DNA from: Gautieria morchelliformis
Lineage: Eukaryota; Basidiomycota; Agaricomycetes; Gomphales; Gomphaceae
Direction: 5' to 3'
DNA length: 64,000 bases
Assembly: GCA_015179125.1 (NCBI GenBank)
Contig: WHVA01000135.1
Span: 1-64,000 of the forward strand
The notes beneath the pieces were generated by a model that saw nothing but the letters and a program-made list of their open reading frames with translations, ran no database searches and was not told the DNA's origin. Positions 23,312 through 35,764 of this stretch are shown piece by piece (the stretch's first letter is position 1; the number at the start of each line of letters is the position of its first letter). The translations under genes were made by a program, and so were the position numbers.

Positions 23312-25756
23312 TAGCTACATATGAAATGAATATACATTTTTATCGAAAAGATTGGTTAGTCCCGGGTAACAGGAGGTATCTCCTCGAACTCCACCACCTT
23401 TGTTATAGAAATTCCTGATTCAATATCGCGCCTGCCATGGTCACGCGCAACACCGTTATCACTCCGATTTTGAAGTTCAAGCGCAGCTACAGAATACTAA
23501 TAATAACATCGATTTGGTCAGGCCACATAACAACAGAGGAGTGGAAGCACTAACAACGTTGCTGCGTTCGCCAGCGGGGTGCTGCTGTGCAGAGAAATTA
23601 TGAAACGGTACGAGAAAAAAGCGAAAGGTTCATACGTTCCCGCCAGAGGCTACGAACGTCGCCTCCCCGAAAAGAACATTATCGCGATACAGTTGATCGC
23701 CGGTGAGGTTATTCCACCCTGCACGAGCGTTAAGGGTTGACAGCAACGAGTTAGTATACAGCTTGGAGAGCGAAAAATCTGAGATGAAGTTTCTATGGAT
23801 TTTGTTCGATGGTTAGTATTATCTAGAGTTACTACGTTACCCACAAGGATGTGCCCTGAAATACCGCGACGTCAGAGAGGACCTTGCCAAAATGGGGACA
23901 GCGCTTACTGGTGCCGCTAAGAAAAGCACCACATCCAGTGTGGCTGATATGGCAGTGATTGCACCAGTTTGAAGCGTTACTGAATGGCTATGGATATGGG
24001 GTGGAACTTTACCCTACAATGAAAGACTCACGTCGAATCAGCTTATTCAGGAGATCATCTGTGGCTGAATACCCCGTTCTGCGTTTATGCTAATTGAGGC
24101 AGTGCTTCACTAAAACAGCCAACTCTGCTAGTACCTCTGCCTTACCAAAGACCATACGAGGCAACCCGTGATACAGATATCAGCAGCAGCTGAAGATGCC
24201 AGCCATGTGACGACCGCCCCGTCGTATTGATGTTCTTGGGCAAACTCGTGGAAAATAGAAGCCGCAACAGTAGTTGATATACCTCCAACTAAATAAAGAG
24301 TCCAACGAGTTCATTGATGAATTCGCTAATCTGAGCACGGATGCGTGGGCGGACATACCGAGCGAAGATAGTGCCAAGGCACAGATGATTGCAGGCAGCA
24401 GCCTTGAACCGCTGAGCGTCTTAATACGCCAACCCATGAAGAGCTGCACTGGAGTGGATATGAATACCTTAAAGAAGAAGGTTAGCAGCTAAGCCGTCTC
24501 TGAAGTTCTATGTTTAACCGTCATGATGGGATCTAGCACAGAACATTTTTCAGACGTGTGCCCTATGGGAAATTTGAGAAAACGTACCAGCCACAAGCAC
24601 TGAAGTGCGGCGTAAAATTGAGCTCTCTGGCACGCGAAGGAGATCAAACGACTCACTAATGGGAAGGATGGTAGTTGCGTGAGGGGTCGCTGATAGCACG
24701 GAGAAATAGGTGAACTGGGCATTCTCACCGTGAAGTCGTTGACCTACCATATCTTAGTACAAGGGGCTCGTACATCATGCCGATATCGAAGCCCGTGGCC
24801 AGAGTTTCGCAGATGACGAGATATAAAATCTAGAGGGGCGTGAATAACGTCTATGTAAACAATTAGCAGAGCTTACAAAGTATCTGATCCAGGTAGAATC
24901 TCTGGTGACAAAATGACATTAGATGTTGTGTCACCACGACCACAATCGTACAGCAGACCTCTTATATGTCTGATAGTAGATAAACGCCTGTCCAAAAACC
25001 AGCTGTTTGTAACTCTCATAAAAGATTGCAAGGGAACACGGACCTGTACAACAACAACCTGTTGAAAGGGTCAGTACTCAGAGTTCAGCGTATATAAAAG
25101 CAGTTCTTACTCCATAGAGAATTGTGCTGAAGAACGTACCGATCAGCATAGGCCCAAATCTGGGCAGTCTTGTAAATAGAGGGGAGACAAATAATTTGCT
25201 TGACTTACAAGAGCTGGACACTGTCCGTGGGGACGCGAGACATGGCGACGACTGCCAAAGGACGTGGGACGTTACAGTTGCTATTGGTCTGATAACTGAC
25301 GAGAACATTTATAAGGTGAAAGTATTTGAAGGTGACGGGGCTATCCGAGCTTCGAAATGATGCGAGAAAGATTACACGATCCATTCCACAGCCTTTCGTG
25401 ATCCCGTGATCAGCATCAACATTCAACTCAAGCAAGTACCCTGGGTACTTGGCACATCCACGACCGGACTTCTGATATGAGCCCTAAGGCACCGTGGAAA
25501 GCGGTGTAAGCGGAAGGCAAAGCTTGATGGCCGGCTAAATATATCACTGAAACCGTGTGAGATGATTGACTGAAAATCCTGACAATCACTGGTCATTGGA
25601 AAATCCCTTAAGGCCGTGAGTTGCCATGGGTACCGTGCGCCAAAGTTCGATACACTCCGAGGAGCTAGTCAGCGGAGTTGTCGCGCCCGTGGGATGATAC
25701 CCGGGAGGTCAGACATTAGGCGCTCAACGTTTCTTTCCACAAAGTGTGGATCTGTC
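23312..25756. other. Unidentified stretch with short coding-like segments
   Basis: No family was recognised over 2.4 kb. Base composition is even and unlike the neighbouring transposons. Several frames hold short peptide-like runs, for instance at 23560-23740, 24270-24490 and 25124-25360 on the plus strand, but none forms a continuous gene. It could be a decayed host gene, an old integrated viral sequence or chance. I see no terminal repeats. Confidence 0.3.
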
Positions 25757-26460
25757 AAACTTTGTGGACCTCACTCAGACCTCCTTGCATATTGAATTGG
25801 CTTCTATATCGTTCAATCCTATTTGGTGGAACGTCGTCGCTCAAAACGGTGAAGCACAGCTTTAAAGCCTTCCGTGCATTATTGCATACGTGGCGACCTG
25901 GTCACTGACCAGATGGAAGTAGGATGATAACACGCCTCCTATGAGTGAATGCGCATCTTGGATGTCGCTGTCTAGCCGTGGCGATCTTTACCTTGGGAGT
26001 TTTTAGGGAGACACTGTTTGTGCAGCTGTTGCGTCAAAGAAAACAACATTTGAAATCCTAGACAAGTACCCGCGGGCTCTTAAAGATCAGCCTAACTACC
26101 CGCTACGTCCTCCCCTATACGCCACTCTTGTCACTGTGCTTCTTTTCTCCATAGGCCAAACCTTCGTGAAGTTCTACATGGGCGCTCGGAATAACAGGGA
26201 CATTTCTAGGAGAGTATTTTGGGATTTTGCTAGATGATCGGGTTTAGGGATTCCCTTTTAACGTCGTCGAGAAACCCATGTATATTGGTAGCACTCTCTG
26301 CTTTGCGGCTGGAGCCTTGTGGTAGGTGGTCGATTGTGTCATTCGTCTTCATTCACCATTATACTAACTATGGCTCTCTCCAGGTATGAAAAACCCGCAG
26401 GACTCCTAATAACAGCATATGTGTATATTGTGTATAGCTTTGCGCTTCGATACGAAGGGT
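25757..26460 (+). pseudogene. OPI3: Phospholipid N-methyltransferase (OPI3/PEM2 type) pseudogene
   Basis: Remnant of the integral ER-membrane enzyme that methylates phosphatidylethanolamine derivatives to phosphatidylcholine. Family landmarks occur in order: FVDLTQTSL and FNPIWWNVVAQN at the N terminus (25757-25850), LAVAIFTLGVFRETL (about 25975), ALKDQPNYPL (about 26080), STWALGITGTFLGEYFG (about 26175), GFPFNVVEKPMYIGSTL (26248-26300) and, after a 62-nt intron (26322-26383, branch site ctaac at 26364-26368), YEKPAGLLITAYVYIVY. Breaks visible: no ATG before FVDL, a shift near 26170 and a TAG at 26245-26247. The last exon fades after RYEG. The intron shows it descends from the chromosomal gene and not from a processed copy. 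Confidence 0.75.
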
Positions 26461-28213
26461 GTGTTCAATTTGGTTGAACCAGCGTCATTATCCTTTCTCA
26501 TACGTCATGTCATAGACCGTTCACGGAAATGATATATGCATCGCGAGGTAATGGCATCTGCAAAAAAGGACCTGTAATGGACTTCTCGAGCTTGGCCTGA
26601 GTTCATGTCCATAATGTTTCTGTTGTGACCCTCTACTTCAACTCGGACAACCATGCCTGTGCGATACTGGTTCCGTTGATAGAAAAATCTGCCCATCAAG
26701 CATGCAGTGGGAGTTTCATGAAGGACATTCTTTAGAGTAATAGCTTGTTTCAAGTAAAATCTCGGGCTTATACACGGCGAAGTACTGGAGGCAGGGGCAT
26801 TCTGCACAGGGTGAGTAACAGCATGCTGATGGTCTATGCATAGACACTAGCAAGACGGTCGAGGTATGTATGCAATGGCTTGGTTTATCCTATCTTGAGA
26901 ATAGTGTTTTCCAAGTCTCGGTTAAAGCCCCGGCCAGCCCGACCCGGACAAAGTCCGACCCGGGCCGGCGTCAGTAATACACGGTTCACTGAGGCCGGTG
27001 CCGCGCACAAACCGCCGCTGACTTTCGGCCGTCAACGGTGGCAATTACCCCTTTGAGCACTCGCAGCCACTCCCACCCACTCGATCTGCACCCCGCACGC
27101 ATCACGCATCGGCAATCTTTGCCACTACATCACTGCTCTCCACCGCTTGATCCACCGGTGAAAAGTTGAGTTACCGTGCGCAGTCTCTGCTGTGGACATT
27201 CAGACTACGAGGCTCACTGAATATTATCCCGTAATCAACGCTGCAGAAGCTCGCCCATCTACATCATCCCCGGAGCGGATCTCCACTCAATGCACCACGC
27301 CTCGCACATGGCTTACCAAAGTTCCATCCCCACCATCAACCCTACGTGAGCAGATCTCCACCTGTCCCAATGCACCGCGCCTCGTGATTGGCTAACTCCT
27401 CTTCCGTTCCATCAACCTCCAAGTCGCTCAGCCGAATTACCCAATCAACCCCCGAATACGCTGCTGCAGCAGGCTAACTAACAATAGCACCGTGCGTATG
27501 CGTATGGAGGGCCTCGGGCCCGGATTCGATTTTGTATCGCGGGCATCTGCGCGCTGGGCACACGGTCTACGGAACTCATGGCTGGACGCGTTGGCGTTTT
27601 GAAACTCTGGCTGCGAAACGGTGAGGGAGGCACTCAGGCCTGCGCCTGGGGCCGCGACGATTGCAGGGCGAAGAGGGCGCGGTAAGCGGCGTCCGCGGCT
27701 GCGCTGTGCACTACTTGCAGAGGGTAGGACGGCGAGGTACGGGGAGACTGACTTGGTGAGGAGGTGGGGATGACTGGGCTTGTGAGGATGCGCGTGTGCA
27801 GACGGGTTGGGTGCGGTGCCGCTGTGGGGGAATTTGCGGAAGAGACGCCCCTCGATACCGACGGGGAGAGTGGGTGGGTGCCGAGGGTGACCCGATTGGA
27901 CCTGGGGAGCCTATTGTAACGTGGAACACAATGCTTGGCTGATTTCTTTCCATCCCTCAGTGGAATCCCCTTGCTCGTCAAGGGCTCTGGGAAGTCGAAA
28001 ATCGTGGGAATTATGACACTTTAGCCGACAATTCTCCGTGCTTTGTGCTAAGTATAGATTATCATGCATCGCTCGTTGAATTAACGCATGTGATGCCTGC
28101 TCTTAAGTGAGACATGGCGTAAGTCTTTGCTGGGCCTCTGAACTTTGACCTCTTTCTAGCCGCTCCCTCTAACCTCTCCCTTGACGTGTGTATATATCCC
28201 GTTCTATGTCTTT
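26461..28213. other. No recognised gene; GC-rich stretch
   Basis: A minus-strand ORF at 26505-26807 (100 codons) has no recognised motif. Around 26930-26970 there is a GC-rich segment with repeated gacccgg words and a small ggac-aaa-gtcc hairpin. From about 27600 to 27950 the sequence is very GC-rich with only low-complexity Ser/Pro/Thr frames. I see no terminal repeats and make no call. Confidence 0.4.
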
Positions 28214-28774
28214 CTACCGCTCTCTGGTCTCTGCGCCGTAGCTCCTGTACGTCTTCTTTACTTGTTGACCTGTTTGTCCCATCTCATTGAGACGAGCATA
28301 GAGGTCTTGGGCCTTGTCCAAGTGATCTCTCAAGTCTCCATCCTCAGGACACCTCATACTGCGAAGCTGTCTCTGTAGGTTGGTGAGGACCATCTTGGGC
28401 TTTTTGGTCATCTCATTGACCAATGCATCCCAGACTTCTTTTGCTGTATGTCTCTTCTGTAGCATCAGAGCTAGTGACTCTGACACTGAGACGATTATTT
28501 GGGTTTTGGCCTGTCCTTCTCTGGCAAGATACTTCTCCAGCTTCTCCTCAGCCTTCTCAATCTGAGTTTCCTCAGCTTCTGTGAGAATATGGCCTGGGGG
28601 CATGACTGGAGGATCAGGAGGTCGAATGGCTCTCCCTTCTATATGCCTGAGTAGATTTTTGGACTCAAAATAACTTGTAAGAGTAGCTCGCCACAGAGGC
28701 CAATTACTTCCATCTGTTGCAAGCTTCTCCACACCCAAAAGCTTCTGTGAAGTGTCTGCGGGGCCCATAACCCT
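28214..28774 (-). mobile_element. Ty1/copia gag fragment
   Basis: Minus-strand fossil piece of a copia-type gag. Near its start it has LLGVEKLATDGSNWPLWR and YFESKNLLRHIEGR, followed by the KEVWDAL and DLYARLNEMG segments typical of the UBN2/gag domain. Only gag is present and it ends at the family F LTR on its 5' side. No copia pol or LTR can be assigned to it. Confidence 0.65.
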
Positions 28775-29262
28775 TGTTGGCAACTAGGGGCTATGGCAGG
28801 GAAGGTTCGGTAGAGTTCTTAGAAAGCTAGAATCAAATATACTCTCTCAGTGAATTTATTGTCACTGATGTATTAATACAATACCTAGAATCAAATATAC
28901 TACATGATTTTCAGTCAACATGGTATGTAAATATGAAGAATACTACTCGCCTCTCTCAGTGAATTTATTGTCACTGAGAGAGGAGTGTAATCCTGTCTCA
29001 GAAGGCATATACTTGCACCCGGCCCTTTAGCGCCCAAGGGCTCGCGCGTCGAAGTCATTTCAAACTCCGCTGGGTGCAGCCGCCTGTGAAAGTAGAAATA
29101 ACAGAATGAAATGGAGAGATAGAGAGTGACTGGAAAATTTCGAAAATAAGCAGAGAAATGGATGCATGGTACAAGAACAGTATGAGAAAATATTGAAACA
29201 CCACACAATAAATTGAATATATTATGCTTGATTTTGGTGCAGGAGCATAAATGCACCCAACA
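28775..29262 (-). mobile_element. Family F LTR with unlike flanks
   Basis: 488 bp, TGTTGGCAACTAGGGGC...GCACCCAACA, nearly the same as 5018-5505. One flank is copia gag and the other is gypsy B integrase, and the adjacent 5-mers (accct and gatga) do not match. This suggests recombination between two F insertions, or loss of one flank. Confidence 0.8.
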
Positions 29263-30029
29263 GATGATCTCGTAAGGACCAAGGTATTTCTCAGAGAGCT
29301 TCTTCGAGGGGCGAGTGGTGCGGAAGTTTTCAGCTTTGACGAAGACTTTGTCGCCTATCTCGAATGCCAGTTGCGGAAGGCGTTTCCGATCGGCGGAAGT
29401 TTGATATCTCTTCTGGGCAGCGGTAATGTTTTCTCGGAGGTGCTGGTGAAGGTCGTCAAGTTCCACAACGAAATCTCGGGCTCTTGCAGAGGCGAGGTCA
29501 CGTTCGGGGTGGATGGCGAGATTTGGGTGGTAGCCCTTGTTGGTGTAAAAGGGTGAAATTCCGGTGGTAGCGGAAGGCGCATTGTTGTAGGCAAATTCCG
29601 CGAGCGGAAGGAGGTCGGACCAATTGCTATGTTGGTAGTTGCAATAGACGCGGAGATACTGCTCAAGGGTCTGATTAGTACGTTCCGTTTGTCCGTCTCC
29701 TTCGGGATGATAACTGGAAGTGAAGTGGAGCTTCATGTCGAGGGCCTTGCCGAGTGTGCGGAAAAAGGATGACACGAATTCGGAACCACGGTCGGAAGTG
29801 ACATGGGAAGGGATTCTGTGCTTGGAAAAGACGTGGAGCACGAAGAGTTGGGCGAGTTGGGTGGAAGTGATGGTGTTGTAGGTCGGAATAAAGATGGACT
29901 GCTTTGTAAGGCGGTCACCAATTACTAGAATGGTATCATAGCCAGATGACTTAGGAAGTTTCTCAATGAAATCCATGGATATCGAATTCCACGGTTGTTC
30001 TGGGATCGGAAGTTGCTTCAGGAGGCCGT
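29263..30029 (-). mobile_element. Gypsy B integrase fragment (B3)
   Basis: Minus-strand fossil piece with integrase core and C-terminal region of the B family (IPEQPWNSISMDFIEKLPK, the DRGSEFVSSFF zone, YHPEGDGQTERTNQ, LPLAEFAYNNAPS, KKLSEKYLGPYE). It is well preserved and supplies the uninterrupted reference for the insertion sites in B1. It is cut by the F LTR on one side and element C on the other. Confidence 0.8.
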
Positions 30030-30491
30030 TGTCAGGGGACACCCTGTTTTCCATTTCCAGTTCCGACTCCATTTCCGACTCCGCTTCCGGTTCCGATTCC
30101 ATCTCCGCATCCGCTTTCGGGAACGATTCCGCTTCTGGGAGAACTTCCACCAGTTCCGTTCGCCTTGCCAGTTCCACTCCAATTTCCGACTTCCGCCCCG
30201 GAACAGTGTCGGAAATCAAGCGACTCGCATAATAGGTGGCATCAAGGGTCGATCAAGGGTCAGGGGGATGCAGGGTTGATGGCGGGTGCCAAGCGTTGTC
30301 CCTGGCTGCGCAGCGTAGTATAATACGGGCTCGCTGACATTGGGGGTCCTTAGACTTTTCTCTTTGGATTTCCCCTTGTCAGGTGAGAACCCCCTCTCTT
30401 GTATGCTCTGTTCATTTATACATACTTTGGATTTCCCCTTGTCAGTTGTGTGGTAGTGTGATCTCCACGACTAGCCAGGGTTGCCCTTACA
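30030..30491 (+). repeat. 5' LTR of element C
   Basis: Starts TGTCAGGGGACACCC and ends GGTTGCCCTTACA. It matches 35765-36226 base for base except about three positions. The word tttggatttccccttgtcag occurs twice inside it. Confidence 0.92.
30047..30136 (+). repeat. Hexamer array (NNYTCC)n in the C-type LTR
   Basis: About thirteen consecutive six-base units ending mostly in TTCC or CTCC, kept in strict phase. The same array is in the 3' LTR (about 35782-35871) and in the C-type LTRs at 15676-16101, 36562-36985 and 46452-46722, with differing unit numbers. It lies near the outer end of the LTR, where U3 promoter elements are expected. Confidence 0.8.
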
Positions 30492-33400
30492 GCAGAAAAG
30501 TCTCTCCCCTAGAGGACCGGCGGTCGTACTGCGCGTTGCATTCGCCATAGGTGCGTTCGGAATCGGAGACAGCGACTCGGATATCGCAACCTCTTCCGCA
30601 CACACAGCATACAACAGCCCCTCTTCTTACATCGAGCTCCCAACCCCGGAAATCCCGTCCCATATTTCTCCTTCCAACATGGATCCGGACGATCGTCTTC
30701 GGAATATGGAGGAGGAATTGACGCGGAACCGGATGAAGACCGACGCGATTGAAACAGCCTTACAAGCGATTTTGGCTAAGTTAGATATTCCACAAGGTGG
30801 TGGAAATGAAATGCTGGATGATCCGGATTTCGGAAAAGCGGAACTAGCGGAAAAGAGGATGTCCGCGAAGTTAGCAAAGGTCAAACCCGCAACTCCGGCG
30901 GACTTTGACGGAGATCGGGAGAAGGGACGCGCATTCTTCAACACATGCAGCATCTACTTCGCAATTGTCGGAGACCTCTTTCCGAACGACCAGGCTCGGA
31001 TTCACTGGACGTTGTCCTTTTTCAAATCGGACCGCGCAGCCCGTTTTGCAAACAAGGTGATCCGACATGAAGCAAAGGGCAAGGGGAACTACTTCCGGGA
31101 CTGGGACGCGTTCGAGAAAACATTTTCCGACCAGTTCTGCCCGAAAAACGAGCAGCTCACAGCCCTTACAAAGCTCGAGGGGACGAGCTGGTACCAGGCC
31201 AAAGATCCGGTCGATGACTACATCGATCGCTTCCAGGAGCTCATCGACCTTGCGGAATATGACGACGACAAGACGATCGTCATCAAATTCCGACGAGGAC
31301 TTGATCCGACGCTCCAGAACCAAGTTGCGCTGCTTGGGGATGGAGCTCCGGATTTTGATGACCCGGAAGGGTGGTACCAAGCTGCGCAGAAGGTTTCTCG
31401 GAACAGGGAGGCAAATGAGGCCTTCGTGGAGACGAGTCGGAACACGACATGCAGTTCCGCTCGTCCTACTCAACCTGTGCCAAAACCCGGAAGCGCATTC
31501 ATTCCCACACGGAAATTATTTCCGATGCTTGCTCCGCCTGCTCCTATTAGGAACCATAGCCCTCCTCCCTCGAAGAGTGGCCCTGCCCCGATGGATGTTG
31601 ACCGCATGCGCGGAAAGGCCACGGAACTATCACCTGCTTCCGCTGCCGACAACCAGGCCACTACGCTCGCGAGTGCCCCCAAGCCTTTGATATCCGGCTT
31701 ATGACCACAGAGGAGAAACTCGAGATCCTTCCAGAGTTCCTCGCGCTTGCAGACATAAACGGAGTGCCCACTGCGGAAGAGCTTTCCGAAAATGCGGAAC
31801 ATGGTCTACCGGAAGCGGAAGATGCGTCGGATTTTGTGACACGCAGCGGGTGAGATGTGTGCCCCTGCTGCCTGTACATAACCGGTTTGCCTGTCTTGAA
31901 GTAGAGAATGAAAAGCCCCCACTCCCCTCACTTCGTACAGACCCACCGGATAAAGTCACACAAAAACCAAATCTGACACCCCATCCATCCCGCATCCGCC
32001 CTTGGGAGAGACGCCTTCCGAAGCGCTATGTTGTTGCTGCCACCCCTGGCCCCAAGTCACTAGTCATTAAGGTGGAGATCCAGACGACAGATACGGCGGA
32101 AGTCAAATCCGGACCCGCCCTTGTCGATTGCGGGGCCACTGGTCAGTTTATGGACCGGGACTATGTGGAACGGAACCGACTGACCACGCGGAAGTTGCAA
32201 CGTGCAATCCCGGTGTTCAATGTGGATGGAAGCCCCAATGAGGCAGGGTCCATCACGGAGATAGTAGACACAATTCTCCGCTACGATGGACACTCAGAAC
32301 GCACTTCCTTTGCAGTCACCAGCCTGGGGAAGCAGGACATCATCCTCGGGTTTACCTGGCTTCAGGAGCACAACCCGGAGATCAATTGGCAGACTCGGAA
32401 GGTACTGATGAGTCGATGTCCAGCCAAGTGTCACATGTGCAGGTCGGAACTGCGGAAGGAGCGCCAGGAGCAGCGGAAGACCGAACGGCTCATACAGACA
32501 TGTCGTTCTGGCCCCCATCCACTGCTTGCAGAAGAAGACTCGGAAGCGGAATTTGAACCGGATCCCACTTCCGATTCCGATTCCGATTCCGACTCCGACG
32601 TCATCCGACTCGGCCCGGAAGACACTCTGGCGGAAGGGGAGCGCTTGCTGTAGTAAACCTTCCCCGGAAGCGGAACACATCCGCGCCACCGGAAATATTT
32701 CGCAACGCCTTGCTGAAGCCTCCAAGAGGCATGATAGAGTAGAGGCGGAAATTCCGGAGTACCTGCGAGAGTTCGAGGACGTCTTTTCCAAGGAGTCGTT
32801 TGATACCCTGCCTCCACGGAAGCTGTGGGACCACGCCATCGAGTTGGAGCCTGGGTCAAAGCCCACCAACTGCAAGGTCTACCCGCTGTCACCCAAGGAG
32901 CAGGTAGAGCTCGATGCGTTCCTTGCGGAAAACCTCCGTACAGGGAGGATCCGCCCCTCCAAGTCACCCATGGCATCTCCGGTGTTCTTCATCAAGAAGA
33001 AGGATGGCTCGCTCAGACTTGTGCAGGACTACCGGGCCTTGAATGCGATCACGATCAAGAACCGGTACCCATTCCACTCATTTCCGAACTGATCACACAA
33101 CTCCGCGGGGCGAGGTACTTCACTAAGCTGGATGTCCGCTGGGGCTTCAACAATGTCCGGATCCGGGAGGGAGACGAGTGGAAGGCCGCATTCCGCACCA
33201 ATCGAGGACTCTTTGAGCCACAGGTCATGTTCTTTGGCCTCACCAACAGTCCCGCCACATTCCAGACGATGATGAATGACATTTTCCGTGACATGATAGC
33301 AGAAGGGGTTGTCTGCGTCTACCTCGATGACATCCTCATTTTCACGAAAACAATGTCCGAACATCGGGAATCGTGCGGAGAGTGCTGGAACGGCTCCGGG

Positions 33401-35764
33401 AGTACAACCTGTGTCTCAAGCCGGAAAAGTGCGAATTTGAGCGGACGCGGATAGAGTATCTTGGGGTGATTGTGTCGGAAGGAAAGGTGGAAATGGACCC
33501 AGTCAAAGTTTCCGGTGTATCGGATTGGCCCGTGCCGCGAAACAAGAAGGAGGTCCAGTCCTTCATTGGGTTTGTCAATTTCTACCAGCGGTTCATCAAG
33601 GACTTCTCCTGCCACGCCCGTGCCCTCTTCGACCTCACCAAGAAGGAGGTTGGATGGCGGTGGGGAGAGCCGGAACAGACTTCCTTTGACAAACTCAAGG
33701 AGCTGATCACTTCCGCCCCGGTCCTGATCTTTCCCGACGACTCTCGCCCTTATCGAGTCGAGGCGGATCTTCCGACGCAGCTACCGGAGCGGTCTTGTCA
33801 CAGCAGTCATCGGAGATGGTGGGGGGTGGCATCCGATTGCCTTCTTCTCTAAGAGCCTTAGTCCGGTCGAGCGGAACTATGAGATCCATGACAAGGAATG
33901 CTGGCAATCATCCGAGCGCTGGAGGAGTGGCGACACTTCCTCGAGGGTGCTCTATGCCCTTTTGAGATCTGGACAGACCACAAGAACCTCGAGTATTTCC
34001 GCACGGCTAAGAAGCTGAACCGACGACAAGCACGGTGGTCCCTACACCTGTCCCGGTTTGACTTCATGCTCCACCACCGCCCCGGCCGCACCATGGGCAA
34101 GCCCGATGCCCTATCCCGCCGCGCGGATCACGGAAGCGGAAGTGGAGACAACGCGGATATGACACTGCTCCGCCCAAGTCTCTTTGCAATCCGTGCCCTA
34201 GAAGGAGTAACTGCAGTTGGGGCGGAAGCGGAAATGCTCCGGGATATCCGGAGGCAGTACCGGAATGGTGAGAAGGAGGAGTCGGTGGTGAAGGCAGTGG
34301 AGGAACTCCGGAAGGGGCACTCACGGTCTGTACGGGCAGCGGAATGGTCGGAACGTGATGGACTGCTCCACTTCAGAGGCAAGGTCTATGTTCCGGGTGG
34401 GGCGGACCTCCGCCGTCGCATCGTGTCCCAGCACCATGACACACGGGTCGCTGGGCATGCTGGCAGGTGGAAGACGCTGGAGTTAGTGGCTCGGAATTAC
34501 TGGTGGCCTCAGATGTCCCGCTACATCGGACAGTACGTGAAGACGTGTGACCTTTGTCTCCGAACCAAAGCGCAACGACGTCCGCCCGTCGGAGAACTTG
34601 TTCCGCTCCCGATTCCCGAATCCCGCTGGGACACCATCAGTGTCGACTTCATCGTTGAACTCCCAGAGTCTCATGGCTACGATGCGATCATGAACGTCGT
34701 GGATTCGGTGAGCAAGGTGTCCCACTTCATTCCGACACACACGACGATCACAGCCCTCGGAGCGGCCCGCCTGTTCCTTGCACATGTCTGGAAGTTGCAT
34801 GGGCTCCCGAAGCAAGTCGTTTCCGACCGAGGTCCGCAGTTTGTCGCGGAACTGACTCGGGAGCTCTACCGCCTGCTCGGCATAAAGCTGGCTACCACCA
34901 CAGCGTACCATCTGCAGGGTGACGGACAGACGGAATGGGTCAATCAGGAGTTGGAGCAATATCTCCGCCTCTTTGTCAATGAGAGGCAGGATGACTGGGA
35001 TGAGTTACTTCCGCTGGCGGAATTCCAATACAACAACCATGTCCATTCCGCCACGCAACAGACTCCCTTCATGCTTGACTCCGGACGACACCCGCGGATG
35101 GGCTTCGAACCACGCCAGGCTGACTCCCGACTCGAGACGGTCAATGAGTTCCGAGACCGCATGGACTCCACCCTTTCGGAAGCCAAGTCGGCCCTTGCGA
35201 AGGCCAAGGATGACATGGCAAGGTACTACAACCAACGCCGGGTTCCTGCCCCAGAGTACCAAGTTGGAGACAAGGTGTACCTAGATGCAAGTGACATCCG
35301 CACCACACGCCCTTCGCAGAAGCTTGCCCACCGCTACCTTGGGCCCTTCACAGTGACGCGGAGGGTTGGACGGAATGCATACCGCCTCCGACTTCCGATG
35401 TCCATGTCCCGCCTCCACCCTGTCTTCAATGTGGTGAAGTTACTCCCTATGCTTGAGGACCCAATTCCACGTCGGAAGGCTCATCCGCCACCTCCGCCAG
35501 AAATTGTAGATGGGGAAGAGCACTACATGGTAGAACGGATCCTGGACAGCCGGTTTGTGCGAGGACGACTCCAATTCCTCGTGAAATGGGAAGGGTATGG
35601 GTACGAGGAGAATTCGTGGGTCCCGGAGCAAGATGTTTCCGCTCCTGACAAACTCCGGCAGTTCTACAGGACACATCCAGGTGCCCCTCGCCGAATCCGC
35701 TCGCTGGCATTTCAATCCCTCGTGTCCCGTGCTTCGAGGACGCAGCACGCTAGAGGGGGGGTGA

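Noticed and set aside
26930-26975. GC-rich repeated gacccgg words considered as an inverted terminal repeat
   Set aside because: The words are mainly direct, the only true hairpin stem is four bases, and no partner was found nearby.
28915-30219. Long minus-strand ORF of 434 codons
   Set aside because: It crosses LTR C sequence, B integrase and the F LTR; a composite of unrelated elements, not a gene.
29966-30279. Ser/Phe-Arg-rich frames over the LTR hexamer array
   Set aside because: Produced by the TTCC hexamers in several frames; not independent genes.
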